Of a stretch of DNA of 64,000 nt, positions 1 to 12,266 are shown piece after piece. This DNA is from Straminergon stramineum. Taxonomy: Eukaryota > Streptophyta > Bryopsida > Hypnales > Calliergonaceae. Position 1 is the stretch's first letter. The number at the start of each line of letters is the position of its first letter. The DNA lies in contig OY987273.1 in assembly GCA_963920665.1 (NCBI GenBank), positions 13,208,501 through 13,272,500 of the forward strand, given 5' to 3'. Below the pieces are notes generated by a model, which was not told the origin of the DNA, searched no databases, and was given only the letters and a program-made list of their open reading frames with translations. Both the position numbers and the translations under genes were made by a program.

Positions 1-2543
1 AAGCAACATTCGTTTGCAAATAAATATTTTGACATCTAAATTTGCCTTCCAATTGTGGGTCTCTATTTTTGGAATTCCATCCCATGTCTCTCATTTTCTG
101 TTGGAAATTTCTTTGCATCTACTATTCGACAAATGATAATGTGTGGGAGGCTTGCTTAATTTATATTTACTACAGGTTGGAGATGCTCATATGGTCGTCT
201 CTATCAAAAGGTAGAGGCTAACGAGAAGCCTAATATCCGGATTAGAGAAATCTCTCTTGGGGCAATCAAACTTTGTAGGAGGGAGCTGCGATACCACTCC
301 CTTCTCCAAGTCATATATGTTGCGCTCTACTATTGATGTGGTGTCTACGGATTTAGACTACTCCAAGGGAGACGTCGAAGATGGAGTTGTGGATAGTCCA
401 CCAAGTCAAGGACCGGTGAGTACCCCGATCTACTCACCATCCCCACTCAAACGATCATCTTGACTCCAGTAGGATTGTTCTCACCAACTCCACGGACAAA
501 AGCCACGACGAACTAAAAATTCAACCTCCCCATCAACGAGGGGACAAGCCATCCTTAGCAAGAGGATGATATTCCATCCAAATGTGTGTATCCCTTTGCA
601 TATATAAACGACACAAAACCAACGTCATCCTTGGAGGATTGGAGGGGAAGTGCGCCAATTAGTTTAGGGACTAGAGGGCACTTACTTCGATTCAAGGATA
701 GGGTGCCTCTCGTGGCTCTATCTACGGGAGTAAGATGGTCCCCCTCCACTGACAATCTTTTTTGGCAAAGGGCTCTCAAAGACCATTAACAATTGGTAAA
801 CTCAAAATCAATTGGATTTGGAAACCCATATATAACCAATGTCAATAGGTCACTGCCAGGACCGCCTCCTCGACAAGCCAAGTCTCTTTCTACCTACGGG
901 GTCCTTCAAAACACCTAGAAAGAGAACGAGATGAAGAGTGGCCCTTTGAGTTCGGACATTGGTGGCATGTCCAACTCTAGAAGTCAACTGAACTATCCTT
1001 CTCGATGCAATGATATCTTCAAGGGTTTGGCAAAGCTAAAAGCCGTCAAAGCAACAAAGAGCAATTGTATAGCCAATATCAATGCCTAGGCAAGCATGTC
1101 AAGTTTTGAATCCATTGGCTTCCGAGCCCACCTTACTATTAATAGCATGGTACAGAAAATACAGAAAATCAATTTTCTGAGAAGTAGAGTGCTTCATATT
1201 TAGTAAGCCTCTTCGTTTCAATACAGATTCTAAAAAGTAAATAGTTCATAATTCATTCATTTCAGGTGAATAGGAAAGCAATAGTTACATTCTCTTTGTT
1301 TATCCTAGCTCTTGAGTAAATCGAGCCTACTAAATGTAAATTCACTCGCTCTTCTATTTCTTGACTACTTTGAACATCGTGTAAGTGAAATCCTCCTTAG
1401 TGGTTCCAAACAGAATGCGGCAACACATTCATAAGCTTTGAGGATTCTTAAAGGTTGGGCTCCGTATATCTTTGGGTTCAACAACTTTTCTTTGAATAAA
1501 GCTTCGCACTCGAGTTTTCAAAGTCTCAAAATGACCATATTGTCTTAATTTAATGAATAAGGCCTTTCACCCTATTTTTTATTTTATTTTTTCACATGCG
1601 GGTAGGTCTTTACCTCAAACCACAATAGAACTTGATTTGCAATTTATCCCTAGTCAATTCCAAACCCCTATTGATGTGATTGTTCCATGTTTTACTTGAC
1701 ATTAGAATAAAAAGTGATAGTGTTGATTATGATGTTTGAAAAAACTTAGACATTACATCCACAATCACCTTGTTTTGATAGTGACATCCCCATGTCTTTC
1801 CTGACATTTCACAGAAATCAAGTTTCTACATGCTTTGAGTCTCCGACGCATTGTTGTCATTCATAACATCCTCTATTTTCTCATAACATCACCAAAAACA
1901 AGGGTTTTTTATAGTGTCCAACTGGTATGGACATCAATCAAATGAACGTAGAGCCTACTAAGATAGTCGAACATAGTTCTCCTTCACCCATCGCAACTAC
2001 CCCTATAAGTTGTTCTACTTGAAAACTCCATCTCATTTTATGGATTTCTAGGTTGGCTCAACTTGATTTGTATTATAATTTGTACATAGTTGTAGATTCC
2101 AATAGGCAAGATATTTTTTTTGGTGAAACAAAACTTCAATTAGATCAAATCATGGAGTTCTCCATTTTCAAAATCAATTTTGTAGGCTAATACAAAATAC
2201 TGGAGGACCTAATATATGAAGTTTTTACAAATTTCTTCTTGTAAATTCTTGAATCGCAAGCTCTATCAATGACTTAAACAATCATACATCTTCACATTCT
2301 CCAGCTTGAGAAATACTTTTTGCATAACCATCCTCTCATATAGAAGCATCGAAAGTACCTTCTGATGTTCAAGATGACATGATAATTTTGGATGCCATTC
2401 TTCTAGAAGAGGCGATTCTTCATCCGTCACTTGTTTTGAAGAAAGGAACAAAAGAACAGGATTTGCCCTCACCACTACAAGTATGATATAAGGTCTTGCA
2501 TTTTCTATTTGTATTTAGTGATTATCTAGGGATTTTGCCTACT
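1..2543. other. No recognisable gene; short open frames only
   Basis: AT-rich DNA. Two modest open stretches on the plus strand (257-463 and 586-789) lie in a somewhat more GC-rich block from about 200 to 1120, which may be remains of a transposon ORF. Neither shows a domain I recognise and both are bounded by stops. The block 1130-2540 is AT-rich with no clear repeat or gene. Confidence 0.3.
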
Positions 2544-3811
2544 TGTCACACCCCTATCTCCTTGGAGTGCCCAAAGTGCCTTAGTGAGCACGGGGGACCT
2601 TGCAGGTGACTTCCCAAGCCTTGCAATAGGCTAAGAAGGGAGAAATGAGACACTTCCGAGAAAACGGGGTGCAATAGAGCCTTGGTTAAGAAGTTCATAG
2701 TGGCATGTCATACATGCATAGAAAGCTCTTGAGAATACACTTCTAACCATCTAAAGAACGCATGCTTTGGACTAGTAGGCTAGAAGTTATGGCCGTTTAA
2801 AGTTGAGGGTGTCCCGGTGGCGCTATGACACTCAAAGGCTAGGTGTGAGGGGTTTCTAAGGAATCACTCAACAAAGCAAGGCATGTAGCATATCATTGGA
2901 AATCTACAAAGACATGGAACCTTGAATGCCACGCATTATGAGGTTTTAAGACATTAGCCAAAAGTTATGGCCAAGAGAAGGGTTGTGGTGAAGGCAAGAC
3001 GCCACTCTCGGTGAACCCAAATCTTTGGAGGGCCATGATTTTGTAGGAACTTGTCCAAATGGGACAAATGAACAGTCCATCGGCATTTGCTCATCATGTA
3101 GATATCCAAAATGCACTTGCATGAGCAATTTGGAGACCTAAATGCAAAGTTACGCCATTTGGAAGTTCGGGAGTCCAAACGAAGGGAGAACTTGAGGATT
3201 TTGGTTGGAAACAGGTGGTCTTCCAAAACCCAAGGGGGTTTGGGAAGTCCCTTTGATCCACAAGGGGAGGTTCTACCAAATACTACAAAGAATACTATAG
3301 GAGGGGTTGGCCTCACTTCTCACTCCCTCTTGAAGCCTTGGTGAGTCCCGGTGATTCATCGAAGGTGATGTAACTTCACCACTAGTTTTAAGGCTCCTTG
3401 AGACACTTGTATGTGTGTCCCTGGGGCACCGGTTGATTGGAATCCCACTCCTTGCTAGGCCCTTGGCAATGTGTCTCCAGTTGTGAGTCCCAATTAGTGT
3501 CGGTGTGAAAGTAGCAAGTACACAATGGGCCTAGTATGAAGTGGGGTGACAACCCAAGGTGGTTAGGACGGTGGTGAGTAGTGCCAACATGAGTCCTAGT
3601 ACAATAAGATGGAAGTTTCGCCCCATGTCACCAAGTGATATGCCAAGTGTCACGAGTAGAGTGCGTGCTAGAAGTCTCGGGCATTGGGACTTAGTAATGT
3701 GAGTTGGAAATTTGAATTAATGTTGTGAGTGCATGGCATGTGCAGTGTTAAGTAGTTCAGGCCTAAGTGATATTGGATTTGGAGTTGTAAGGTGTTATTA
3801 GGGACACAACA
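2544..3811. mobile_element. Candidate solo LTR (1268 bp)
   Basis: A block of balanced base composition between AT-rich flanks. It starts TGTCACACCC and ends GGGACACAACA, so it has the TG...CA ends usual for LTRs. The 5 bases before it (ctact) and after it (ctatt) match at 4 of 5 positions, as expected for an aged target-site duplication. No internal region or second copy is present in the window, so a solo LTR left by recombination is the simplest reading. The longest open frame (2954-3316, minus) looks incidental. Confidence 0.4.
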
Positions 3812-3927
3812 CTATTTCTATAAATGGGTGTTTTTTCTAAAATTTTTGATGGAGTCAAAAACTTTGTCTATACAAGATAGTAACTAGTTATAAATTTTTC
3901 CGTTTAATAGCAAGGATCAGATCTTCC

Positions 3928-4468
3928 ATGTCTTCTTAGAAAAACGTCGAAGGATGTCAAAGTTCCATTGAGGTCTAGGGTGACCAAGAAGTGGCTCAAT
4001 GTTGTCCTAGATCTGAATGGAATTTTATATGTTTGTGAAGATGCAAAGTCCAAGGGTTGGTCCAAGCAAATTGCAAAGGCAAAGCAACTAGACTTTACTA
4101 CTATTCCTGTAGTTGTCGGACCAAAATCAATATTTATCTATTCGTAGTGCAAGTAATTTCTTCAGGAATTAGGGCAGATAGCATTCGTTTTGGTATAGAG
4201 CTCAATGGAAAAGTCCACAATTGAAGAAGTTTGCGACTATCTTTTCAAAGATAAGGAAAAAATCCTTTCTCGTACTTGGGCAAAACTTGTGCACAACATT
4301 GAAGTGCAAGGAAAGTCCGCGGTACATCACGACATTGAAAAAGCCCAAAAAAAGGAAGGAGCTTTTCCTAAAAACTTTAATAGCTTGTTTAATGGCTACG
4401 AAGGGAAATTCACGCTTGATAATACTATCGCAATGGATGACAACTCGATTAAGCATATTATGAACTAA
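3928..4468 (+). pseudogene. FCP1-like phosphatase domain, degenerate
   Basis: One frame reads through VTKKWLNVVLDLNGILY near 4.0 kb and, after stops and frame slips, into SSMEKSTIEEVCDYLF and then DNTIAMDD near 4.43 kb. The hydrophobic strand followed by DLNG corresponds to the DxD-type nucleophile motif of the FCP1/SCP (NLI-interacting factor-like) family, here DxN. The DNTIxxDD segment matches the family's late Asp-Asp motif. These enzymes dephosphorylate proteins such as the RNA polymerase II CTD. This copy is dead: stops interrupt the segment between about 4.14 and 4.20 kb, and the stretch 4221-4370 reads better in another frame (GQNLCTTLKCKES, ITTLKKPKKRKELFLKTL), implying two compensating frameshifts. 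It has no start codon or neighbouring operon-like context. It is probably a transposon-carried or retroduplicated fragment. Confidence 0.6.
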
Positions 4469-4469
4469 T

Positions 4470-7400
4470 CAGAGAATCAATGGTGCTACAATGCAAGCCT
4501 AGAGCAATGAGCTTGTGAGCCTAAAGTAGCTAACACAAACTTTTTGGATTTTTTTTCTACAAAATTATTTTCCCAAAAAAAATATTAAAAAAGACTTGAA
4601 TTTAATATTTATAAATAAAGTTTGAAACCTATGACCATGTCACCTATAATTGTGGATTGGGTTAAATTTTTTTTTCTAACTTCAAATTGTTATTTGCTCT
4701 AGAAAAAGACCTTCAAACTTTCATGCAAGGTTTTAGCATTTAGTTTATCTACCACAATAGGAAATATATTAGATGCTAGTAGTACACTAGGTCCATATTA
4801 AGGACTATACCAAAGAAATGAAAATAAGCAACTTTTGGAACATCTCTTTTTCATAAAAGAACACTGATCTATATTTATCAATTCAAATGTAGTATCACTT
4901 CATATTCCAGTTTTTCCCTCAAAGATTTGAGTGCGGCAAGTCCAAAATACTTAACATAGCTAGTGCTATTTGGATTTATACATAAACATATATAGAATGA
5001 AAACCTTCAGTTGGGCTTTAAAAAGGATACCAACAAAAAATAAGAACAATCAATTACTAAAAATAACACTAAGTGAAGTGTCAATAAACAAACAAACATC
5101 AATCTCTAGAGACCATGTTGTAAATGGCTCAGTGCATGGATGTATTGTCATAGAAAGAACAATAGGATTTTTATATAAAAAAATTCATCTCACAATACAA
5201 GCTTTTTTTCAAAAAAGAAAAAGGGTAGTAAGGATTATAGGAGAAGAATCCATGTATGTTTGTTCCAAGTAATTTTAAGTGGACAAAGGCCTCACTTGCA
5301 CCCATACACTAAAATGAACAATTAGTATGTTTTAGTGCGCATGCGAGGTGTCTTAAGCCTTATGTCACGTGTTATTGTTTTCACCTAGAAGAACTTAGAC
5401 AAAAAAATAAAACTTGATCCAATACAAACCATACTATGTGCCAAATGAATTAGAATCTAATTAAAAGAATATGATTATTTGACGATGATTGTATAGAAGC
5501 CATGGTCGCTACAACTCTCTATCCTCAGTTTGTAGGCTCAAGAAAGAAGCAAAGAATATTTAAATCAACAACTAATAAGAAGCTAAATGGAGCACATCAA
5601 TAGTTGGAGGGAATCCAAATAGTCACAAGATTATCCAGTAACTATTAGCAATGCATGAAGTGAGCTAGAATCATGTGAAACCAAGATTGTAGAGAGAGCA
5701 AAAATCACCAAGTGCAATTAGTGAATGAGTATAAACCATGAGCTCATTAGTCAAGCTAGTACAATTAACTCTTTGGGTATCATACTTGAGTTAATGATCT
5801 AGGTTAAGTTTAATTACATGCAGATCAGAGTCTTAAGACCATTTAGCCACCAAATAAGGTGGATATCAAGGCATGTATTGTTGTCATGTATAATTGTGAC
5901 ATGTTACCAAAGCCAAATAAATGTCTATAATAGCTTGGTGGCTAAGTTAATCACCAATTTGGGTAGTTAAACAAATTATGCTAGGTATTAGGACAATAAG
6001 TCTAGTTTGTCACTTAAACTATGATGAAATACAATAGTTTTATGAATACCATAAGAGGTATTATCTTCATGAGTTAAAAAAAGAAACAGATTCCCAAGAT
6101 AGTAGAATCTTAAAATTTATCCCATTTCACTAGTATCTTAATATCAACAAATATGATATTGCCAAATATTTTTGGAGAGCCAAATTAGTTGCAACCTCAC
6201 TAGTAAGGCTTGTGAATAACACTACACAATCAAGTTTATGTCTAAAGAATTCTAAAATATTCTTTGTACAAAGTAAAATATTGATTTTTTAGATAAATTT
6301 TCAAGCATGCATTTTGTTTCAAAGCTTGAATTTTGAATCTAGAAAAGAGAAAAAAAAAAAAAAAGAATGGAAATAGAATTGAAAAGTAACTAAGAAGAAA
6401 TTGGGAAAAAAAGGAAAAGACAAATAGAAAAAAATGGGAAAGAAAAGGAAAAGGAAAACAAGAAAGAAAAGAGAAACACTCCCATATTTCATGAATGCAT
6501 AACCATTTTCAATTCCATATGCTTGAAATCATTTTAATCGGACTATACGCAAATGAATCCAATAGAAATGAAATACATTGAAAAAAGTACCAGGCCTATT
6601 CTAAAACTATGATAATTCCTACTCAAATGAGAAGTAGCTTCAACACCTTAAAGCTATAACTAGGTACATGAATGAATTTGTCATCATGGTTATCCATATG
6701 GCAAAAGTATCTAAATAAATGGTACAAGTGTTTGCAATTCATGTATTGTTGTCGACCTCCAATAGTCGACACAACCATATTCACAAAGTTAGGGTTGCTA
6801 GTGAGCTTGTGACCCTATGAGTAGGAATTTTTTTTTCTAGAAAATAATAGGAAGGGACTTATGATTGTGGATTTTGAAAATCCTACATTTCTCTGAAAGT
6901 AGGGTCTTTTCTATGAAATAAAAGATACTTTCAACTTTTCCTTATTTTTTTGGAACCAATCAGATGTAGTGAATTAGGGTCAAATTCTTATAATTCTATA
7001 TGCAAAGCAAAATAACAAATGTCTAAGATATAGCCATAAAACATAAAAATCCAATCATAATAGAAATCAACACACAATAGCTTGACTCATGAGATATGCC
7101 AATTTTGTGAGTCTAAGTCTCTATGGATTCAATCAAGGAATTAGAAGTCTTGGACAAGTCTAAAGACTCTCTCCCCTCACATGTAAACCCATCTATAAAC
7201 TACAAGACATTTAGAGTGTAAGTGTCCTTACGGTGTCTTGGTTTAGAGCAACTAAGATCCGCAAAGGTTGTTGCCATTTGCTCAACATAAATTGGAAGCT
7301 CGAAGGCTTCTCCAAACTAAAGAAAAGACTCTGTTTCTTCATCATTACATCTACTAACATCAATCCTCGATGATTGCAAACAAATATGATATCATGTTAG

Positions 7401-7490
7401 AATTTTACAATAAGAAAGTCACGATACAAATAAAGAAAGAATTTAAAAAGTGCCAATTATTTTCTTTATGGAATTTTTCTTTCCAAGTAA
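4470..7490. other. AT-rich intergenic DNA, nothing recognised
   Basis: Very AT-rich with frequent stops in all frames. The open frame 4970-5272 (+) has biased, lysine/isoleucine-rich composition expected from AT-rich non-coding DNA and no recognisable motif. A purine tract at 6330-6480 is listed separately. Confidence 0.4.
6330..6480 (+). repeat. Polypurine (A/G) low-complexity tract
   Basis: About 150 bases made almost entirely of A and G on the plus strand, with runs of A and repeated GGAAA/GAAAA blocks. It is simple-sequence DNA and could form unusual structures. There is no gene next to it. Confidence 0.7.
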
Positions 7491-7494
7491 ATTT

Positions 7495-8930
7495 CTAAGG
7501 TATATCGTCCAGATCTTGTGAAACCAAAACTACTAGCGATGGTTGTATCACTACCATGGTTAGATTGAACTCATTCATCAAGGAGAAGATGGAGTCAAAA
7601 ATACCCTTGATTTCTTCTAAAGCCATAATGTGGTAGCCCGTTCTACAACAATTGGTAGTTGATGCACTCGAAGGCAAGAAAAATAAATATTAGTTCAATG
7701 ACTCCTTCCAAAAATGATATTTGGAATATGAAAAAATTAAATTCAACCTTGACCTATAGATGTGGTGTAATCCATAACCAAATGTCCTTTGACACTTGTA
7801 GCTTCAAGTAGGATTTGGAAGAATTAGGGTCTTTTTCACAAGCACCCCACCATGGCTTTCTTCCAATCATTGCCATGTCATATCGATGGATGTAGTTCAT
7901 CAATATGTTGTCCCATGCAATGTCCACACCAACTTTCTTCATTGTTGTTGTGCATGTGAAAATAAAATAGGATTTTCCTTTCATGCCTAAGACCTTCACC
8001 GCAAAGGTGATGCTAAACTTCTTTACCTGCAAGAATCTAAAATTGATGTACATTAGAAATGCATAGAATGTAGTGCATTGTGAAGTGGTTGCAAGAGCTT
8101 TAGAGATTGCTTAGAATTTACCATCTTGGTATTGTCTATAGCCGAGGTCAAGTGAATGCGGTTCATGCCCATCTACTCCTTCTTCACCATCTAATAAGTT
8201 TCACACAATCCAATAATGTTGGACTTTGCTTTAGCGCTTCACAAGTGAAACACTATGATGTAGGCAAGGTCTTGCAAGTGCTTCAAGGCAAAATTGAGTG
8301 CTCATTGAGAGCCTCATCTCCCAAGTCTTCGATTTGTTCCATTCAAACACTTCATGTGATAGAGAAGACAACCACGACACGTGCAAGTTCTCTGGGCAAT
8401 CAAAAAACACGACGTCCACCCCGAATCTAACGTTTGGCACATCATAAAATACACCAAGCTTTCCCTTAATAGTTGCCAACATACATCAAATAAAAAATCA
8501 ATTATGAGCATTCCTTATGTTCATGTCAATCAAGACATATAGATGAATTTTCAATTTCAAATCTAAGATCATTATCTTCTTCAAGAAGACAAAGACCTCT
8601 TTGTACCAAATTTGTATCTTGGACCCTATATCGTCCACAAAGTCCTCAAAGGTGATATTCAAGATTAAATCTTCAAACTTGGTAAAATCATCTTCATTGA
8701 GAACAATTGCTTACATTACATGAGTGATGACATCTATAGTGAGTTGCAACAAAGTATCTTTCTTCTTCACTTTGCTCTGAGATGCATCCTACATCTTAGA
8801 GTCTTAATCCATTGGGGAAGATGTTGGGTTTAGTGTCCTAGCTTCAGCCTCTTTCTTGCCTTTGGCCTTTGCTTTCTCTTCCTTCTCCTTCTATTTTTCC
8901 TTCTCTACTAACTTTGTAAGTCGCAATACA
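7495..8930 (-). pseudogene. Decayed transposon-associated ORF (gene G)
   Basis: On the minus strand one frame is open except for scattered stops from about 8930 to 8231 and again 8053-7754. It begins with a Lys/Glu/Ala-rich, coiled-coil-like stretch (about 8900-8820), then an acidic/hydrophobic segment (FTKFEDLILNITFEDFVDD), then the best-preserved part at 8482-8231 (LGVFYDVPNVRFGVDVVFFD, EVFEWNKSKTWEMRLSMSTQ), then 8053-7754 (IAWDNILMNYIHRYDMA, KPWWGACEK). At least six in-frame stops interrupt the first part. I do not recognise the family. Cysteines and tryptophans are spaced as in a real protein rather than a random frame. The intact length would have been over 450 residues. The segment 7677-7495 is open in a different frame and may be its C-terminal end after a frameshift. 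Confidence 0.45.
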
Positions 8931-8939
8931 TTGTGGTTA

Positions 8940-10890
8940 CAAAGCCTGTCAAACCCCATATTTAGAGCTTTTCTCCATAGTTGACATGATGATGGTGATG
9001 ATGTGTAGAAAAAGCTTGTGACAGTAAAGGCATAGTTACCTTCCTCATATTATTTGCTTAGGCATGCTTCATCAAGATTACCACACAAGGTCCTTTCCAA
9101 ATGAGATGGAACTTTCTAAAATGATAATTTTGAGAAGCTAAAATGTGGAAGAAGAACCCTATAAGCACAAACCCTAGCTACACAATAGCAATGGAGATTA
9201 TTGTATCCCTTCATATTGACTCTACACAACACTTTTACTTGTGTTTATCATAGTAGCATGCCTCACAATATTTTGCAAAAACTCAAGTCTGAAGGGAAAA
9301 AATTTGCTCAAATAGATTGCTAAGGAAAATTCCAAAATTGATTGGAACTTAATATAGAGGAACAATGAAGATTAGGTCAAACTTTGATGCAATATTATAA
9401 TTGTTAGAATTATCTAGTCAAATTTTTTTTAATTGATAAAAAGAAGAAAAAATTCACTAAATGAAAAAAAATTGTAAAGATGTAAGTAAAAATGAAAAAT
9501 AAACCTTCTAATTTTAAGCAAATATTTTATTTTTGATATCCAAAACACCTTTGGATATGATCTTCAAATCAAGTTACCTATATTATGCTAAATTTAGCAT
9601 TTAAAAAATTGAATAAATTAACTCTGGCATTTTTAATATGTTAGAAAGGTCTTCTTGTAATTGTTAATGTATTCATCTTTATAGATGGAAAAACAAAAGT
9701 AGTGTAGATTGTTAATGTATAACTTGTATTGCAAACTACATCATTAACTAGTACAAACAAATTATGAAAGTATGATTTTATTCAAAATTGTAGATGGAAA
9801 TGAGAAACAAGCATTTAAAATTAAAATTTCAAAATAATTTTGAAAATATAAATTTTGAAAAAAAATAATATTATAAAATTGGATTTTTTAGTATCTCAAT
9901 TGTAGCAATGTACTAATTATTTAGAATTACTAGAATAATTTAAAAAGATAAAGGAATACATTTAATAAGATCAACTTGTTAAATTAAAAACATTAGTATG
10001 TTGAGGGATAAAATACACTTTGACAAAGACAAATGCTGACTCTTTGGTATTAAAGACACCCTTCAACTAGTAATATTGTTGCAATATTGTTTCAATCATA
10101 TTGCAACTAAGCCAATTGTCGCAATATTCCATCAATATCAAGTTTTGGCATAAGTATATTTTCATTACTACATCAATACTGAATGGTAGTAGAATTGCAT
10201 TAAGGTAGGAGTTGTAGAAATTGCCCACTTAAGAGCATTTTGGCTTAGGATGTCTTCTATGCTAATCAAAGCATTTTCTAACAAATTTTTAGAGTAAGAA
10301 GAGAGGGAGACACATCCATCACAATTTAATTTGTAATTTTTAAAGTTAAATGGAATTAGATATGATTTTCTAAAGATCACAATAGTAGAGTGCTTTTTGA
10401 GTCCATAGGTACTGCCATGAAATGTAATGTCAAATACTTGTCCTTTAATGGTGCAAATGGAGTCTAAAAATGAAGGTGTGCTAACCTTAAACTTCAACAA
10501 CATGGTGCATTTAATTGTCTAGGATGACACAAAGTCTCCCACCACTCATAACTCCACATTATGTACATTGAAATTTTGTCAACTTCCTAATCAAACTCCA
10601 TCCCCAACCATTCCTAAAACTATGCAATGAGAATCCCCAATTTGCACCAATGCTTCAATGGGCCATGTTTTGTTCTTATAGTGACAATTCCTAATACACT
10701 TTGGAAACAATTCTTAGAGCATGGGCAGAGTTTGCACCTCCTACCTTAACCTTGTAAGGACATTGCTGACCACAAAGGTCTGATGGATGATTTCACTGTT
10801 GATTGTGGAAAAAGAGAATGCACCTATTGATCCATTAATCATAGAATTTTGGACATTGTCTTGGTCATGGGGGGTCGTGTCCTTAGTTGA
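8940..10890. other. AT-rich intergenic DNA, nothing recognised
   Basis: Strongly AT-rich, especially 9400-10150. The minus-strand open frame 10168-10503 has no recognisable motif. No repeats pairing with other parts of the window were found here. Confidence 0.4.
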
Positions 10891-10894
10891 TTAA

Positions 10895-11116
10895 CCCTTA
10901 AACAACGTGGCGGACGATTATTGTCTGATGAATGACAAGGAATTTTCCTGTGTCGGATTGATGTGCAACTATTCATCCTCAAAATTAGGGGTGGAAAGGG
11001 AAGATCTTCTATAGTAGTTTGACTCCCAATGAGTATTTTTGTTTTTTCTAAAGTGGATGATGTCACACGGTTCCAAAATGGCCGATTTCCACGATCAACA
11101 GCCCAACGTTTAAGGG
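10895..11116. mobile_element. TTAA-flanked MITE 1 (222 bp), piggyBac-like ends
   Basis: Flanked by TTAA at 10891-10894 and 11117-11120. The left end reads CCCTTAAACAACGTGG and the right end, read inward on the other strand, CCCTTAAACGTTGGG, so the termini are inverted repeats with a small indel. TTAA target duplications with CCC...GGG ends are the hallmark of piggyBac-superfamily transposons. No transposase is present, so it would be non-autonomous. Its right TTAA is also the left TTAA of the next element, so the two lie back to back. Confidence 0.55.
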
Positions 11117-11120
11117 TTAA

Positions 11121-11757
11121 CCCCTAAATGCCCAAGGCACCCAAATGTGGTGTTTGGAAAACTTTAAAGTTAAGTAAAACCCAACTAAATTGCTATTATT
11201 ATTAGTTTATATTTTTGGAGAATTCTTTTTGAAGTCTAGTTTTAGCATCAAAAAGATGATCTTAAAAATGAAGGATTATGATTTTTCTATTGAAGATTTT
11301 GTGCAAGGATACCTAGTGCAATCTTGACTTCCCGTAGTGTTGCGGGCTCTTGGAAATGAGCCTCAAATACACTACATCTTGGAGGCAAAATCACATTAGA
11401 AATTCATTTAAAAAAATCGTAGAATAGATTTTGAAAAAGCGTAAATTGATTGGGGTTGTGCATGCTAGGCCCTATAACCTCATATTTTTTTAGTGACCAA
11501 CTTTTTAGAGTTGACAAGCAAAAAGTGAATTGAAATTTTTTCATAGTTTTTACACCCTCGTGATCAAACATTATAATCTTTCAATTTGTAAGTGATATTG
11601 TTATGTTTTCTTTTCCTATGTGATCTCTAACATGTCTAGTTTGAATTTGTAAGGTTACAATTCAAAAGAAATTGGTACAACTTATGAAAATGTTGACTTT
11701 TTGTTCAATTTAGAGCAAATTTCAAGAAGCTCCAAACAGGCCTTGGGCATTTAGGGG
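11121..11757. mobile_element. TTAA-flanked MITE 2 (637 bp), piggyBac-like ends
   Basis: Flanked by TTAA at 11117-11120 and 11758-11761. The terminal inverted repeats are CCCCTAAATGCCCAAGGC at the left and CCTTGGGCATTTAGGGG at the right, a perfect match over 17 bases. The interior is AT-rich and non-coding. It lies about 1.8 kb upstream of the phosphatase start codon. Confidence 0.7.
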
Positions 11758-11776
11758 TTAATACCAGGGTTTCTTT

Positions 11777-12090
11777 TTTAGGCAATTAAATGCCCAATTG
11801 CCTCAAAAAAAATGGGCAACTTCAAGCCTATAGAAAAAGAAGGGGGTAAATGTGTTAAAAAATGCCAGACTATCATCATCGCCTTGTACATTGTTGCCAC
11901 AATGTTTCCAAAACCTCATTTCATCCATCATGTAGAGCCAATACATACAAATATTGCATACAAAAATTAGATATTCAAAATTGTATACTCATAATTGGCC
12001 TCATTCAATTCAAATCCCCATAATGAAGGAGCCAAGGAATGCAGAACCTTCTTGAAAGGAAGGCCACATAACCATTTGTCTGAAAACCAA
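11777..12090 (+). repeat. Dispersed repeat R, copy 1 (~315 bp)
   Basis: Matches 56922-57230 in the same orientation over its whole length, with scattered substitutions. Shared stretches include TTCAAGCCTATAGA, CATTGTTGCCACAATGTTTC, CATCATGTAGAG and GTATACTCATAATTGGCCTC. It is an interspersed element of unknown type and lies immediately upstream of the phosphatase 5' region, so it may sit in or near its promoter. Confidence 0.8.
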
Positions 12091-12192
12091 AAAAAAAAAC
12101 ACTGGTTAATACTGATGCAGTATTGAAGCAACGGGGGGCACTTTACCGATGACGCCACTTCAGAAGTCATCCATCGGACCACTCGCGGTTAA

Positions 12193-12262
12193 CCGCTGAG
12201 CGTCACAGAGATGAAGAGCTTTTTTTCAGCGTCCAAAAAACATCCCCTCTGACGCACAGGGG
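12193..12262. mobile_element. Very short TTAA-flanked hairpin element (70 bp)
   Basis: TTAA at 12189-12192 and 12263-12266 bracket a 70-bp segment. Its left end is CCGCTGAGCGTCACAG and its right end, reverse-complemented, CCCCTGTGCGTCAGAG: 16 bases with three mismatches. It resembles the other TTAA elements nearby but is much shorter. A chance inverted repeat or a regulatory palindrome cannot be excluded. Confidence 0.4.
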
Positions 12263-12266
12263 TTAA

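Noticed and set aside
12189..12192. GCGGTTAACCGC palindrome as an operator-like site
   Set aside because: It is better explained as a TTAA junction of the short hairpin element; there is no other evidence for a binding site.
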